Part shown: positions 24,111 through 35,352 of the stretch, piece after piece
Layout of the letters: the number at the start of each line of letters is the position of its first letter
Numbering within the stretch: position 1 is the first letter of the stretch
Origin: Isoetes taiwanensis
Taxonomy: Eukaryota; Streptophyta; Lycopodiopsida; Isoetales; Isoetaceae
Assembly: GCA_021234155.1 (NCBI GenBank)
Contig: JAJEKV010000050.1
Location: forward strand, 6,099,199-6,163,198
Direction: 5' to 3'
Length of the DNA: 64,000 bases
The notes under the pieces: generated by a model
Seen by the model: only the letters and a program-made list of their open reading frames with translations
Database searches by the model: none
Told to the model about the DNA's origin: nothing
Position numbers and translations under genes: made by a program

Positions 24111-26813
24111 TGTTGTCTTACCACTTTCTCTTCTGCCAAATCCTTCTGTATCAAACGGAAGCTGAGCTTTGAGACGTTCAACCTCACTGCGACGGGTCCT
24201 GCTTGTACTCCCCCTGGTTTCTTCTATTACAGATTCACCGCTCTCCTCTTCCTGGTGTCCAGTTTCTGGTGCACTATCAGTCTCTAAGACTTCATGCACC
24301 TCCTCTGGCTCTAAGACTTCATGCACCTCCTCTGACCCAGTATGTAGCGCACTATCAGTTTCTGCGACCTCATGCACCACATCTGGTTCTGTACCTTCTT
24401 GCTCACTTATGCCCTCTATTTCATCATCCTCAACGTCAATTTCATCTTCCATGGGCAAACCTACTGTTTCCCTAAAATTATGCATTGCTTCTTCATTTAC
24501 CCCTGAATCATTTTCCAAATATTCTACTGGCACCCATTCTGTCATCTCCGGCTTGCTAAGCAGTTTTCTATCTTTGTATAGGATGTTTTCGTTAAATATC
24601 ACATCTCTGCTAACATGTATTCTGCGAGTGTTTGGATCATATAACCTGTAACCATTCGTTTCTTCATCGTAGCCAACCAAAAAAGTACACATGCTTCTAT
24701 CATCCAACTTCCTCCTGAGTTCTTCGGGGACCAACATATAGGCCAGACACCCGTACACTCTAAAGCGCTTCGCAGATTGTCTTTGCCCAGTCCAAACCTG
24801 TTCTGGCACTGCCTCCTTTACTGCAACACTAGGCAACCTGTTCTGGATGTGACAAGCAGCCGCCGCTGCTTCTGCCCATAAGCTGTTGGGTAGGCCCGCA
24901 TGCTTAAGCATGGACCTTGCTGCATTCATGATGGTGCGATTCTTTCGTTCTGCTACACCATTTTGCTGTGGCGTATACCGACATGTATACTGTCTCCTAA
25001 TTCCATGCTCCTGGCAAAATCTGCAAAATTCACCTGATCTGTATTCTCCTCCAAGGTCAGATCTCAGGCATTTAACCTTTAATGATGTTTCCCTTTTAAC
25101 TTCCGCAACATAGAGCCTAAAGGCATCAAATACTTGGTCTTTGGACCTTAAAAAGTAACACTTAGTCCTTCTGCTATAGTCGTCAATAAATGATGCAAAG
25201 TAAAATTTTGACCCTAGACTTTGAACTTGCATTGGACCACAAACATCTGAATGAACTAACTCAAGCAATTTGTGTGCTCTCTTGCCTTTATTTCTAAAAG
25301 GCAATCTACTTTGCTTTCCTAACATGCATGCCTCACAAATATCATCATGATTTTCATGCTCACACATCAAGTCATCCAAAAAATTGTGCTTTTCTGCAAG
25401 TTTAATATTATTATGATTTGTATGCGCCAACCTCAAATGCCAAGTATGCAATTTATCTATGGGCGATATTTTATTGATTGCTTTGATGTCAAACTCAAAC
25501 AAATTTCCTCTTCTATCAGCATCAAATATCTTCACACCATCCTTAATAAATTTGCATCCATGCTTATGGAAAAGCAAATCATAACCATTATCAACAAGGT
25601 TTGCAACCGAGACTAAATTAAACAACATTTCTGGAGCAAACAGAGTATCTGGTAATTTTAAAACTTCCTTGCCTTCTCTTGATACCTGCAGCTCCCCCTT
25701 TCCACGCACCTTTTGTGTTGCGCCATTTCCCATTTGCACCATCGGATTACCCTTACATAGCTCAACCTTATTCAACAAACCAGGTGAGTTGACTATGGAG
25801 ACTTCAGCTCCCGAATCTAAAGTCAAAGTGTCAGTTTTATCCAAGCCATTTCTAAGAGTAACATTTGACACCACATCTTTAGAGTTTAGTTTCTTTACCT
25901 TATCCTCACTAAGCACTCCCACTGTTGCCAATTTCTCACTGCTATCATCAAGTTCACTTACAGTTGCCACAGATGATGCTCGACCCCTTCCTCGTGAAAA
26001 CGCTCCTCGCCCACGAGTCCACCTTTCTCGATTTGGGCATTCTGCTTTTATGTGGCCGAACTCCTCACAACCGTAGCACTGGATTTGTGCTCTTCCTCTT
26101 CCTCGGCTTCTACCTCGTCCCCGACCTCTTTCCCCTGTATACAAAACAGTCGGATGTTCTTCCATACGGACAGATTTTTCCCTCACACTTGCTGCTGCAA
26201 TCTTTTCTTGCTCCAATTCCGTTCTAATTGCTTCCACAGCTTTATCAAACGTAGGCGAAGTGCGCCTAACCAACACAGCTAAATCCTTGTAAGAATCATG
26301 AAAGGCTCTTGTTAAAATTAATACCTTCTGTTGCTCGGAATATTTTACTCCGGCTCCCTCCAAATCGTGGAATAACAAACGTAGACGCCTTATTAAACTC
26401 GTCACGTCACCACCCTTCTCAAATTGCAAGCTGCGTACCTGCATCTCCAACACTTCAATTTGCGAAGAAGTCTTCGCTTCATACCTTTCAAGAAGGTATT
26501 CCCACATCTCGGCTGGAGTCTTGTGCTGAATTTCAAGCACTATGTCTCCTCCCAATTTTGCCATGATAATTGCTTTAGCAATTTCTTCCTTCTCATCTTC
26601 AGATGTCTCTTCCCTCTTTCTTTCTTCTGATCCAGAGGCTTCCTTTTTTATTTTGAGAGGTGTCACAGGCGATTTTCCTTTGGATACGAGCTCCCATAAT
26701 TTGTCCACCTTGAGGGCCTGTGTGATCATGGCTTTCCAGAGTTGAAAACCAGCTTCATCTCCCTCAAATACTTTGGTGTTACTTAGATATGTCAAGGCAA
26801 GCCTGCTGGCCAT
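24066..26813 (-). CDS. Copia gag-protease-integrase polyprotein (915 codons, 3-prime truncated)
   Basis: The start ATG at 26813 lies just downstream of the PBS and gives MASRLALTYLSNTKVF. Domains in order: gag (residues about 1-225); basic RGRGRGRSRGRGR; CCHC zinc knuckle CYGCEEFGHIKAEC (about 240-255); aspartic protease LDSGAEVSI (about 330); GAG-pre-integrase with HLRLAHTNHNN and CEACMLGKQSRLPF (about 455-520); integrase core with the Asp of HSDVCGPM, the Asp of LRSDLGGEY and the Glu of QQNGVAERKNRT (about 540-650); then an acidic linker. The frame stops at 24066, just before the RT domain, where other copia elements read through. The product would package and integrate the element DNA in the nucleus. 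Confidence 0.95.
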   Translation of the reverse strand: MASRLALTYLSNTKVFEGDEAGFQLWKAMITQALKVDKLWELVSKGKSPVTPLKIKKEASGSEERKREETSEDEKEEIAKAIIMAKLGGDIVLEIQHKTPAEMWEYLLERYEAKTSSQIEVLEMQVRSLQFEKGGDVTSLIRRLRLLFHDLEGAGVKYSEQQKVLILTRAFHDSYKDLAVLVRRTSPTFDKAVEAIRTELEQEKIAAASVREKSVRMEEHPTVLYTGERGRGRGRSRGRGRAQIQCYGCEEFGHIKAECPNRERWTRGRGAFSRGRGRASSVATVSELDDSSEKLATVGVLSEDKVKKLNSKDVVSNVTLRNGLDKTDTLTLDSGAEVSIVNSPGLLNKVELCKGNPMVQMGNGATQKVRGKGELQVSREGKEVLKLPDTLFAPEMLFNLVSVANLVDNGYDLLFHKHGCKFIKDGVKIFDADRRGNLFEFDIKAINKISPIDKLHTWHLRLAHTNHNNIKLAEKHNFLDDLMCEHENHDDICEACMLGKQSRLPFRNKGKRAHKLLELVHSDVCGPMQVQSLGSKFYFASFIDDYSRRTKCYFLRSKDQVFDAFRLYVAEVKRETSLKVKCLRSDLGGEYRSGEFCRFCQEHGIRRQYTCRYTPQQNGVAERKNRTIMNAARSMLKHAGLPNSLWAEAAAAACHIQNRLPSVAVKEAVPEQVWTGQRQSAKRFRVYGCLAYMLVPEELRRKLDDRSMCTFLVGYDEETNGYRLYDPNTRRIHVSRDVIFNENILYKDRKLLSKPEMTEWVPVEYLENDSGVNEEAMHNFRETVGLPMEDEIDVEDDEIEGISEQEGTEPDVVHEVAETDSALHTGSEEVHEVLEPEEVHEVLETDSAPETGHQEEESGESVIEETRGSTSRTRRSEVERLKAQLPFDTEGFGRRESGKTTRPRKRQMQTCGKKQ

Positions 26814-26820
26814 GAATCTG

Positions 26821-26832
26821 GCTCTGATACCA
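26821..26832 (-). other. Copia primer-binding site (initiator tRNA-Met)
   Basis: The minus-strand sequence TGGTATCAGAGC, one base inside the 5-prime LTR, is the standard plant copia PBS complementary to the 3-prime end of initiator tRNA-Met. Confidence 0.97.
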
Positions 26833-26833
26833 C

Positions 26834-27240
26834 TGATGAGAATTTAGAAATAGGGCTCCTACTGTGGCTTCTCCGACAACCCAAGCTGGCCTTTCTTCTG
26901 TGACTGCTCCGACAGTACAAGCTTGTCTCTGCAAATATGCAGATGGATACAACCGCTTACTGCAACCGCTTGGATCAAAACCAAGCTACCTCCTGCAAGC
27001 ACACAGTCAAGCAATAAACGGCCTGCACTGTTCTATTCCAGACAGTGGACCCGCTATTCTCCTCAATCTCCTGCGATCTGCTCTTTTATGAAGCAACGAT
27101 TTAGCCTTCTTTCTGCAAACCCCAGATTCGATTCAACTCCTCTGTCTGTTACGCTTCAATCTCTCCCTTTTTGTTGTTTCTATCCGGACGCCGCTTTTCA
27201 AAGCGTGTATGTCTGGCGCAATAATGCCGTGACACGTGCA
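26834..27240 (-). repeat. Copia 5-prime LTR
   Basis: 407 bp, paired with 22140-22545. Only a handful of differences are visible, mainly near the outer end (TGACAC versus CGGAC), so the insertion is relatively recent. Confidence 0.92.
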
Positions 27241-27690
27241 CCGTGTACAGGCTGTATTTCCTTCACCATGCTCTATGGTAATGATGAAAATATGAGTCAT
27301 ATTTTTTTCTGCAATAAGCTAAATGGGTTCTGGTCTTGGTTAAGTAATAAGTTTGGAATATCTCATAATCAAGATCTTCTGTCCATTCTTTAGTTCAATG
27401 ACAAATTCATTAACACTATTATTCATTCTGCCTTTTGGAATACCTGGAAATCAAGAAATCGTGTTTTATATGGAAATAAAAATCTTTCTATTTTTTGGAT
27501 TAAGCTGCATTTTCAATTTGACTTTGAAACTCTTGCTACTTCTCACAAAAAAAGATTTGGTCCTAACTATGACAGGAAATGGGATTCATATGGAGAGTAC
27601 AGGGGTCGTTTTGATTTGTTTGCTTCAAATCTGAATGTGGTAGATTCTAACATCTTCTTTTCTGATGATCCTAGAATATCTTGAGTTCCT
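27241..27690 (+). pseudogene. LINE zf-RVT tail (right part, after the copia insertion)
   Basis: From 27246 one frame encodes a Cys followed by ENMSHIFFCNKLNGFWSWLS, the E..SH.FF.C.....W core of zf-RVT. The same reading continues in another frame as IIHSAFWNTWKSRNRVLYGN, the conserved W..WK.RN block at the end of plant LINE ORF2. A stop at about 27391 and the stop at about 27684 interrupt or end it. Together with 21787-22139 this reconstructs the position of the original LINE ORF, split by the copia element. Confidence 0.75.
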
Positions 27691-29500
27691 GCGAGGATCA
27701 GGGAAGAGCAAGTCTGATAACTAGTCTCCTTTTGGTGAACCTTCAAGTGATGATATGTTTGAGAATAATTTGGCTATATCAATGGAGTCAAATATGATGA
27801 GGGTTGGCTTGTTTCCTTATGAGAAGGATAGTGAAGACTTATGGGCTGCCATTTTCTGCAGAGAGGTCGTTCAGATTCATTCCTTATAGTGGTGCCCGAT
27901 CAACAATCATTTCAGTCTAACTGAAAGGCAACTATCAAGATACAGATCGATGTATTATAACCACAAGCAACTTGCAGATGTCTATGGATCACTGCTTTTA
28001 CTCTTGGGAGATGTTGATACATTTCGCCTCTTCTACAATAACAGTTGGCCGGCCATGTCCTATACTTTTGGAGCAACAGATTCCTTCAATGCCTACTTCA
28101 ATTCTATCTTCTTTGCTGAGTCATAGACCTTTGATTTGCCATGGAACCTACTTGGGATGATCTGACTTTTCTTTCCTTCCTTTCATTCCAGATTTTTCTA
28201 TATTGGTGTGCTCTTATCTAAATTTCTATTTTGTTTCACTATTTGGTTGATTTATACTGTGAATAGGAATTGAGATGAAAAGGTGACAGCTTGCTAACAG
28301 ATATCATTTGTCTCTGACATTGGTGGGATGCTGCTCTGAATGTTAAAGACCTCTGGGCTTCAAATTTTACTCATCATTCCACTTCATTTCGGATATTACT
28401 GGGATATAGTATTTATCTAGGCTATGTTTCTTTGTAGTGGCTACATCCTATTCTCGCTTTCTTCATCCTTTCATTTCAAAAGCATGGATTTTGCTTCGTA
28501 CTTGAATTTTTATAATTAATGACAAAACCAACTCTTACTCTCAAAAAAGGGGGTACAAGATAACATAAGCAATTGGGCTCAGACTCTAGGGGGTCGACTG
28601 ATGGTCAAGGCCTCAAGATAACAACAAACGGAGATATAACATGGCAACATGCTATGGCGTGATTGTAGCCTTTCGGAGACGCTATCTCATGGAGTCACCC
28701 CATGAGACTACTCCGGGTTACATCTACCCAGTCCGATGAGGCAGGTCAGGGAGGCGTCCCCTCCTCGGGCATGACGGATTCCTGGTTGTGCTAAAGAACA
28801 CGTGCCATATCAGCGACCCCCGCATCCGTAACCAACTTACTTCCCTATATCTAAAGGCGATCTCACCTGCCCATTTGAGCCCCAAGACGTCCATATAGGC
28901 ACTCATTCTGGGATCCAAGTAGTGTCAGACCCATACCCGGCCCTCTTCAATGACCGACTATAAGCCTAGCACATTATAGGAGTCCTGTAGCCATGCTAGG
29001 CAGGACCCCACCCCCGTTTCACCATCATACCCGTTATCTGGTGCTGAATCACAACATAGCATCCACAGCCGGGTGGGCTCTTATGCATAGGCCGCAGTTA
29101 CTCAGTTTTAAGGGTTCTAACTACGAACATCTCTATTTCTAGATGGCCTTTAGGTCTCCATCCCCCTTTTACCCATACAACACAGGAGGAATAGAAAGAG
29201 AGCATTCATATCTGATACATCCATCATAGTCTCATCTAGAACATAAAATAGAGAGACTAATCTTTCATCTAACAAGCAAGGGTTAGTTCCTAACCAAAAT
29301 CTCAAGCTAACTAAGCCTACTAATTGCTATCTGAGCTAGATCTCCCATCTCTCAGGTTCTCCATGCCCTACTGGTTGAATAAGCCCCTCCTCCTTCTCCA
29401 ATTGTCCCCAAATCAAATTGGGGCAAATTGGGGTGGAAGCTTTAATTTGGGTGATCCAAAGTTAGCAGGACTGCCTTTTCCAATCGATTTGGGCCAGGTT
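27691..29500. other. Non-coding; possible LINE 3-prime sequence and unidentified repeat
   Basis: The stretch up to about 28540 is T-rich and may be the 3-prime part of the LINE. From 28550 to 29150 the sequence is GC-richer with no recognised coding content; the frame at 28724-28918 (minus) has no known domain. Confidence 0.4.
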
Positions 29501-29970
29501 GAATCTAAACATATACTTAGTTATATAAACAAAAGGCAGTTGTATAATATGAATTCAGAGTTTAGCCTTAGCCATCACAGCAGACATTCCATGGGCATCA
29601 CTGCCACCATGTGGTCTCTTTGAATTGGTCCTCAGTCACAACTGCAAGATCACAAAACTTAGGTTAGAGATAACCACATATATCATAAACTAATATATAC
29701 TACATATACAAGCAACTATTCAGACCTTTCTGCATTGCAGCAGTAGATAAGACACCTCCAGTTACAGTCTTGAGCAGCTGATCATAATAATTTGCTCCAG
29801 ACCAGGTCTGATGTGCAAGCATCTCAACCCCATGCTTCCTTTCTTGTCTCTGTATATCTTCAACATAAGCCAGCATACCCCTTTGGGCAAAGTTTCTAGC
29901 AAATGTGCATCAGCGTGGAAACCTGCTAAGGTAATAAATTGCCAATAGAAGCCTAAACTGGCAAGATAAG
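29501..29970 (-). pseudogene. Isocitrate lyase 3-prime fragment (repeat R4, copy A)
   Basis: Read on the minus strand, 29970-29720 encodes the C-terminal part of isocitrate lyase in pieces: [14 protein letters not shown], then (other frame) [36 protein letters not shown] and STAAM. These match the conserved WQFITLAG.H and SGANYYD..LKTV blocks of plant isocitrate lyase. A deletion of about 14 bp, relative to the copy at 37.4 kb, breaks the frame after FHADA. 29501-29720 is shared non-coding sequence, probably the 3-prime flank. Similarity to the second copy starts and stops abruptly, so it is a moved fragment. Confidence 0.85.
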
Positions 29971-30005
29971 TGATAGGTAATATCTGCCTTCTCTTACTGC
30001 CTTGT

Positions 30006-30298
30006 CAATCGGCAGAGGGTTCGCCTGGGCGAACCGGTAAGAAGGCAATAAATGCCTGCATTCCTTACACGCCCTGCCATTCTGGCGGGGCTCGCCGTAC
30101 TGACCGGGGGTTCAGGGTTCGCCTGGGCGAATCCGGTAGGAGGCGCCACGCAGGCTTGACGGCCCCCGCCCAGTCTGCCACCTCATTTTTTGTGTTCCCC
30201 TGGGCGAATGCATGGGGTTCGCCTGGGCGAATTTCTGGGGTTCGCTTGGGAGAACCCGGTTGGCCTGACGAGTCAATTTCGGGAGCCAATAAAGTGGG
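30006..30298 (+). repeat. Palindrome cluster (GGGTTCGCC-TG-GGCGAACCC), copy A
   Basis: At least five near-perfect palindromes of the form GGTTCGCCTGGGCGAACC occur within 300 bp (about 30009, 30117, 30195, 30219 and 30239). The reverse complement of the whole unit, with the same edge TTTATTGGCTCCCGAAA, occurs at 56757-57035. Its GC content contrasts strongly with the surroundings. Confidence 0.9.
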
Positions 30299-30993
30299 CG
30301 GAGACAGAGACCTCCATCTGCCTATTCCCTTCAGTCTCTGTGGAACAATTTTTTTGCAGGGCTTCCTTTCCATTTGACTGATCATGTGCCATTTTCTTCA
30401 TTGGCTTCTTAGCATTCCCATTTAATGCATTATCACACAATGCTTCCTTCTCCCTTGCTTTCTCCTTTTTCTTCTTCTTTTTGCCAACATTCAAGTTCTC
30501 ACAGTCCCCTCTCTCTTCTTCCGCAACCTCATTATACACTTCCTCTTCCCTCTTCTTCTTGTTCTTTTTCTTTTTCTTAGTGTTACAATCACTCCCAATC
30601 TCAAATCCATTTGCTTCTTTTTCATCATTTTCCGTCAGGGTCCTATCTTGCACTACTTCCTCGTCCTGCTGCTTCTTTTTTTTCTTGGATTTTTTTCTTA
30701 GACATATTATCATGCGTGCACTCATTCTCATCTTGATTTGAAAAAGTTCCATTTTCCTCCCTTTCCATATGCGTCTTCGGTTTCTTCTTTACAATACCAT
30801 TATTACTGCCATGGAGACTTGCACTTACCTCCTCCAAGTCTGATGTTTTCCGCTTTCTGTAAGTGGTAAGATCCTCAATTTCAAGCGAGCCCTTAGGCTC
30901 CATTGTGCCTGATTGCCGAGGGACGGCCGCGGCACCTCTGAGGAGGAGGCTTCGCGGTATGAAATTTAACCTAAGCAAATAAAATAAAGACAA
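30273..30993 (-). pseudogene. Lysine-rich nuclear-type protein, truncated and frameshifted
   Basis: The frame from 30993 (or ATG 30903, MEPKGSLEIEDLTTYRKRKT) runs to about 30700. It then continues, after a shift in an A/T homopolymer, as KKKKKQQDEEVVQDRT with several K-runs (KKKKKNKKKREEE, KKKKKKEKAREKE) and KKPMKKMAHD. Such alternating K-runs and acidic stretches are typical of nucleolar or nuclear proteins (for example N-terminal extensions of DEAD-box helicases), but no catalytic domain is present. The last codons (AHFIGSRN) lie in the edge of the palindrome cluster, so the original C-terminus has been replaced or cut. Exact family unknown. Confidence 0.5.
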
Positions 30994-33900
30994 AAAAAAA
31001 ATTTAAAAAACTAGCAGAAATGCAGGCTTGAGTTAAAAGATAGAGTGGGGATAGAGAAGTTACATTTACAAAGCTTGTTTTGACATGATTAAGTTTGCCC
31101 AATTCGTTTGGTATTGGGGAAGGTGTTTCTTGCCATGATTTGGAATATGATTATTAATCAATCTTGTTAATTTGGGTTTTTCCGGTCTGGCCAAAAACTT
31201 TTTTGGAATTTTTTTAACTTGATTTCCTATGATTTTGAGGGGTTTTGTCGCCGGAAAAAAAATCAGGTCTCCAAAAATCGAGATAATTTTTTGCCCTATG
31301 AATTTAGGGGTACTATTTCTCAATTTTGCCCCTTTCAACACTTTCCATTTCGGCATGCATACCCTTTCAATCCGGCATGGATATGCGGTAGGATGATCGT
31401 GCAGCTCACACTGCCATAGCCATAGATATTCTGGCACTTTCTTCCCGCTTCTGACATTTCTCTGTTAAAGTTTTTCAATAGAATTCTTTTGTGGCCAGCC
31501 CTCCACGGTATGGATGCCACATGCTGAAGGCATGTGGGGTTAGCTTTGGGCATCGTCGGATGTTAGGGCACGTCAGTAGAACAGAGCTATGCCTTTCTGA
31601 AGTTTTTGGACAATCGAGCTCCATCTGCTAATTCTAAAATGTTTGGAATAAAGCTTCAACTTCCAGTTCTTGCATAAAGCTTCGGTGGATGCAAGCATAT
31701 ACGAAATCATGGAACATGTTATTTATTTGGTTGTTGCTCTTTGGAATTTCTTCCTTTTCTAATAACTTGGTTACGATTCTACTGATGCCACGAATCTTTC
31801 CAGCAGATGGTATGCAAATGGATTATCCTTAATTCAAGAACTGACGGATCCACCTTTAGCTTGCAATTTCGTTTGATTATGTTTTCCATCCCAGATGAAA
31901 AAATTTCAATATGAATGCATATGTAGCAATTCTTTTGTGGATGCAGCTGTAGCAATTGTATGGCCATCTATAGTATGTACCTTCAATTTTTTTCTGCTAC
32001 ATCTTTAGTGCATTAGCTAAGCATGAGCATAAGCAATATGTTCAATCTTTTGCATTCTATGCTGGTATTTTTTGTTATGGGAATATAGCTCTGGGCTTGC
32101 TGGCTACATCAATCTGGGATATATGCTTGAAGTTGCAGCGCAGAAAAAGCAACTCACTATACCGAAGATGCAAAGGCTGGATATTATTGCAGTGTAGAGA
32201 GTACGTTGAATGAAATATATCAATGGTAAGGATTCTAATTTGTTTCTCCTGAGGGTTTTAATCATTTGCAGAGGCTTATATAGAAGATTTTATCAGTTAA
32301 TTTTATTAGTTTGACTTTTTCTTTTGTACGGTCGCTGCAAAAAATTGTTGTGCACTGGCTAGCACATTAGAAATGATTCAGTGATGGCTCTTACTTCAGA
32401 ATAAATTCAATGATAACTACGAGATATTTTCCATCTCTGAAACACTGATATTTCATTTTTATCACTACAGGTGCACATTTGGATCACTATTGCAGAAGAT
32501 GTAAAAGAGAGGATGTACTTTACTTTCCTGGTAAGATCCATTTTATTTCCTTTAATGTTTCCATTTCATCTTCTAGGCTTGAACATAGCTTTCTTTTAGC
32601 CAAGCATCAACCACGACATTGGTAAAATAGCTCCCATGGCTTTATCTGCTGGCATCTGCATTTGCATTTTATTTATTTTTATACTATATAGGTGTGGATT
32701 ATGTTGACATCATCAGTTCTTACTTCTGCTTCTGTTGTGCAATACCACAAGCTGAGAGTGAAAGATGCCCAGTAAATAGCCCACACATCCAGATTTAAGA
32801 ATGATGTTTTTAGGTGTTTGGGTACATCTGTTTCCTTCTCCATGCAACACGTTCCAACTTGGAAATAGATGTATGCCTCATCTTTGATATGTTTTAGTGT
32901 TTTGGTTTGGGCCTCCATTTCTCAAGTTTATACAATTGTGGTATGGATTTCATTCCTTCTACTGGTTCTTCTTTTGCCCATACCATGCAGATTGATTAGC
33001 TGCAATTCGTTCACATTCTCTTAGATTGACTGTTTCTACCTTTCTAGGTTTTGCTGATCCCAACTGCGTATCTGCCTTATCTTCAAAGCCTCACAACCAT
33101 TTCTATCCATTTTCAATGCAATATTAATGCTTCTCTGGTAAGATTCATGTATCTCTTCTAATATTTCCATTTTCTCTTCTTCACAGGCAGAATGTACATA
33201 TGCAGCTTCTCCCCTCATGGAGCATGTTCCTATCTCATCTGCATGAACACGAACTTGGTAACTTTTTTACCTTATCTTTAATGTCTTTGATAGCATTAAC
33301 ATACAAATTCAGTAAATTTAGATAAGGCCTGCATTCTACAAAGTTTGCATATTGAAATCTACTTTGTCAGGAATAATAAAATCAGGCTCTTGCCATGAAG
33401 AATGCAGGCTATGAAATAAAACAAGTGGTGCTTATTTTAATGTGTGTAAATATCTGAAAAATGAAGAATACTCACCTACCCAACAGGGACCTCAGCAGAT
33501 GTCTGAAGTATCCAAAAATGTCTGGCGTATCCAAAATGTCTGAAGATGTATCCAAAATGCCTGAAGATGTCTGAAGTGTCCTAAGATATAACACCACCCT
33601 CAACAGCCTTCCGACTGAGTTGGATAAGCTCTTTTTTGGGTTTCAAGGGATTGTAGTAAGTAGACATGCCCATGCATCATAATCCTTGAGCTGATACTTC
33701 TAACCCAAGGCTTCAACACAACTTTCTTTTGGCCAAGCATCAACTGTGCTGCTCCCATGGTACATGTGTATTGGTTATGTTTCTATTGCTGCATCTATAC
33801 CACAATGCATTCGTATATAGGCCAAGAGGTGTGGATTGCATTGTCTTAATGTTGCTTCTTCATTTGTGTTTTATTTTAAATTGCTTTCAAGTTTACAGAG

Positions 33901-35073
33901 TCGTGGCATGTTTCTATTGGCCATTGCTATTTGCCCCAAGGACGGATTTGCCATTGCAGCCATTAGTGAGTTACATTTGTAAGTCTTGAGGTTCCAGTTC
34001 CATTGTAGGGGATGGTGGAACTTAATTCCAGCAACAATACTTTTATTGTAGATTTGCATTTTGCCTTTATGACATCCATAGTTTGTGCGTATAATATTTA
34101 GAGATGGCAACAATCTCAAGAATTTATGCATGTCGTATTTGTTGAGGCTCATATGGTAAGAGCTCTTTGAAGCAATCTCACATCGTTTTCTCTCTTATTT
34201 TTCCCTTGCTCCCATTCCAAATTTAGGAAGGCATTATACATATGTCATGGCTGCCATGTAAAACTATATTTATCCTCGATAACACGAGGCATTGGTCTAG
34301 CCAAATGACCTAATATTAGTTGGTATGGCCATCCACCAACCTCTGCTTACCACGACTTACATCTTCCATTTCATTGTGAAGTTGAAAGGAACTGACATTT
34401 GATGTGTCAGCAACTCACGTCGACCCACATTTCAAATGCGTCATTTTCAATGATTTATTATTGATGTGAAGAAAGCAAAATTTAAACACGAACAACTTTT
34501 TCCAAGATTTAAGATAAAGGGATAATTTTCTACACAAACAACTTTGCAACAAGCTATGTTATTGCATTTGAAAACATATTACCTATTAATAAATGTAAAA
34601 TGTTTAATCACATGCATCTCAATATAAACAATTATCATCCCATGTCCTAATTTTAGTGCCTTTGATTGATTGGCATATAGGCTAAATGCATGAGTACTAG
34701 GAAAGTCGTACTTTATCTACGACAAAATATAGGCTCATGTATGCACGAGATTGTACAAACAAGAGAACGCTATCTCCGCATCCACACATAAACATCAATC
34801 AATGTAAGTATGCCACATATCCAACACAACAACACACATACACTACCTATCTACATATGCCACATAATCCAACGCAACAACAATACAAACATAAACATCT
34901 ATCAACCACTCCACATATGTACATATGGATAGACCCGCTTCGTTATAATGATGGCTTTGTGTATGTAGTCAAGGCCTCAATCAAGGGAAGAGTAAGATAG
35001 GAGTGTCTTCTTCACTGCCACATTCTTCATTCTAGCCAAGAATCAAATAACCACCCTCTCAAATTTTAGTAAA
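30994..35073. other. Non-coding, probably interior of a Helitron-type element; no supported gene
   Basis: No convincing exon chain is seen. Local repeats include GTATCCAAAATG/GTCTGAAG words at 33495-33580 and CACATATCCAACACAACAAC words at 34810-34920. The stretch ends at a Helitron 3-prime terminus, so some or all of it may belong to that element. The 5-prime end (TC after A) could not be fixed. Confidence 0.4.
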
Positions 35074-35101
35074 GCCCGGCAACGCCGGGCACCATAACTA
35101 G
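35074..35101 (+). mobile_element. Helitron 3-prime terminus
   Basis: A perfect hairpin GCCCGGC-AAC-GCCGGGC (35074-35090) is followed 7 bases later by CTAG (35098-35101) and then T. A 3-prime subterminal GC hairpin, then CTRR at the end and a host T, is the defining end structure of plant Helitrons. The element would extend leftwards. Rep/helicase coding sequence is not visible in the window, so it is a non-autonomous member. Confidence 0.8.
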
Positions 35102-35179
35102 TTTGTATTGTATTCAATTTCGTATGTTTAGCAGCATTTGAGCTGCTGGTTTGTTTTTCCTGGATTCTTGCTATTCCAG

Positions 35180-35352
35180 GGCTGGCTGAGATCGATCTTT
35201 GTCAATGGTTCGAATTTGGAAAGAGTGAGCACCAAACTGGGAAGAATGTAGGTGCAGACACGATTGTGTTTGCTGATGCGCATGCTGATTGGATCAGGGG
35301 TTTCTGTAGAGTGCTGGGAGCACTAGCTGCCGGAATAAAATGGACACCCTAA
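35180..35352 (+). pseudogene. Exon-like gene fragment, family not recognised
   Basis: After an acceptor-like TTGCTATTCCAG the frame LAEIDLCQWFEFGKSEHQTG continues through VGADTIVFADAHADWIR and GALAAGIKWTP to TAA at 35350. The composition is that of a folded protein and the reading is uninterrupted. It begins about 80 bp beyond the Helitron terminus and stands alone, with no neighbouring exon. I cannot name the family. Confidence 0.4.

Larger units (their letters stand above)
22140..27240 (-). mobile_element. Ty1/copia LTR retrotransposon, full length, decayed ORF
   Basis: A complete copia element on the minus strand: LTRs at 26834-27240 (5-prime) and 22140-22545 (3-prime), a tRNA-Met primer-binding site, and gag, protease, integrase, reverse transcriptase and RNase H in copia order. 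Flanking 5-mers are CCATG (22135-22139) and CCGTG (27241-27245), a target duplication with one transition. It sits inside a LINE zf-RVT domain. Gag to integrase is open for 915 codons, but RT and RNase H are split by frameshifts, so this copy is probably not autonomous. Confidence 0.95.

Noticed and set aside
24169-24651. Plus-strand ORF of 160 codons rich in Ser/Thr
   Set aside because: Antisense shadow of the acidic linker of the copia polyprotein.
30481-30741. Plus-strand ORF rich in Phe/Ser
   Set aside because: Antisense shadow of the lysine-rich minus-strand frame.
34280-34305. Hairpin CCTCG-ATAACA-CGAGG followed by CTAG, as a second Helitron end
   Set aside because: The stem is only 5 bp and CTAG is followed by C, not T; too weak.
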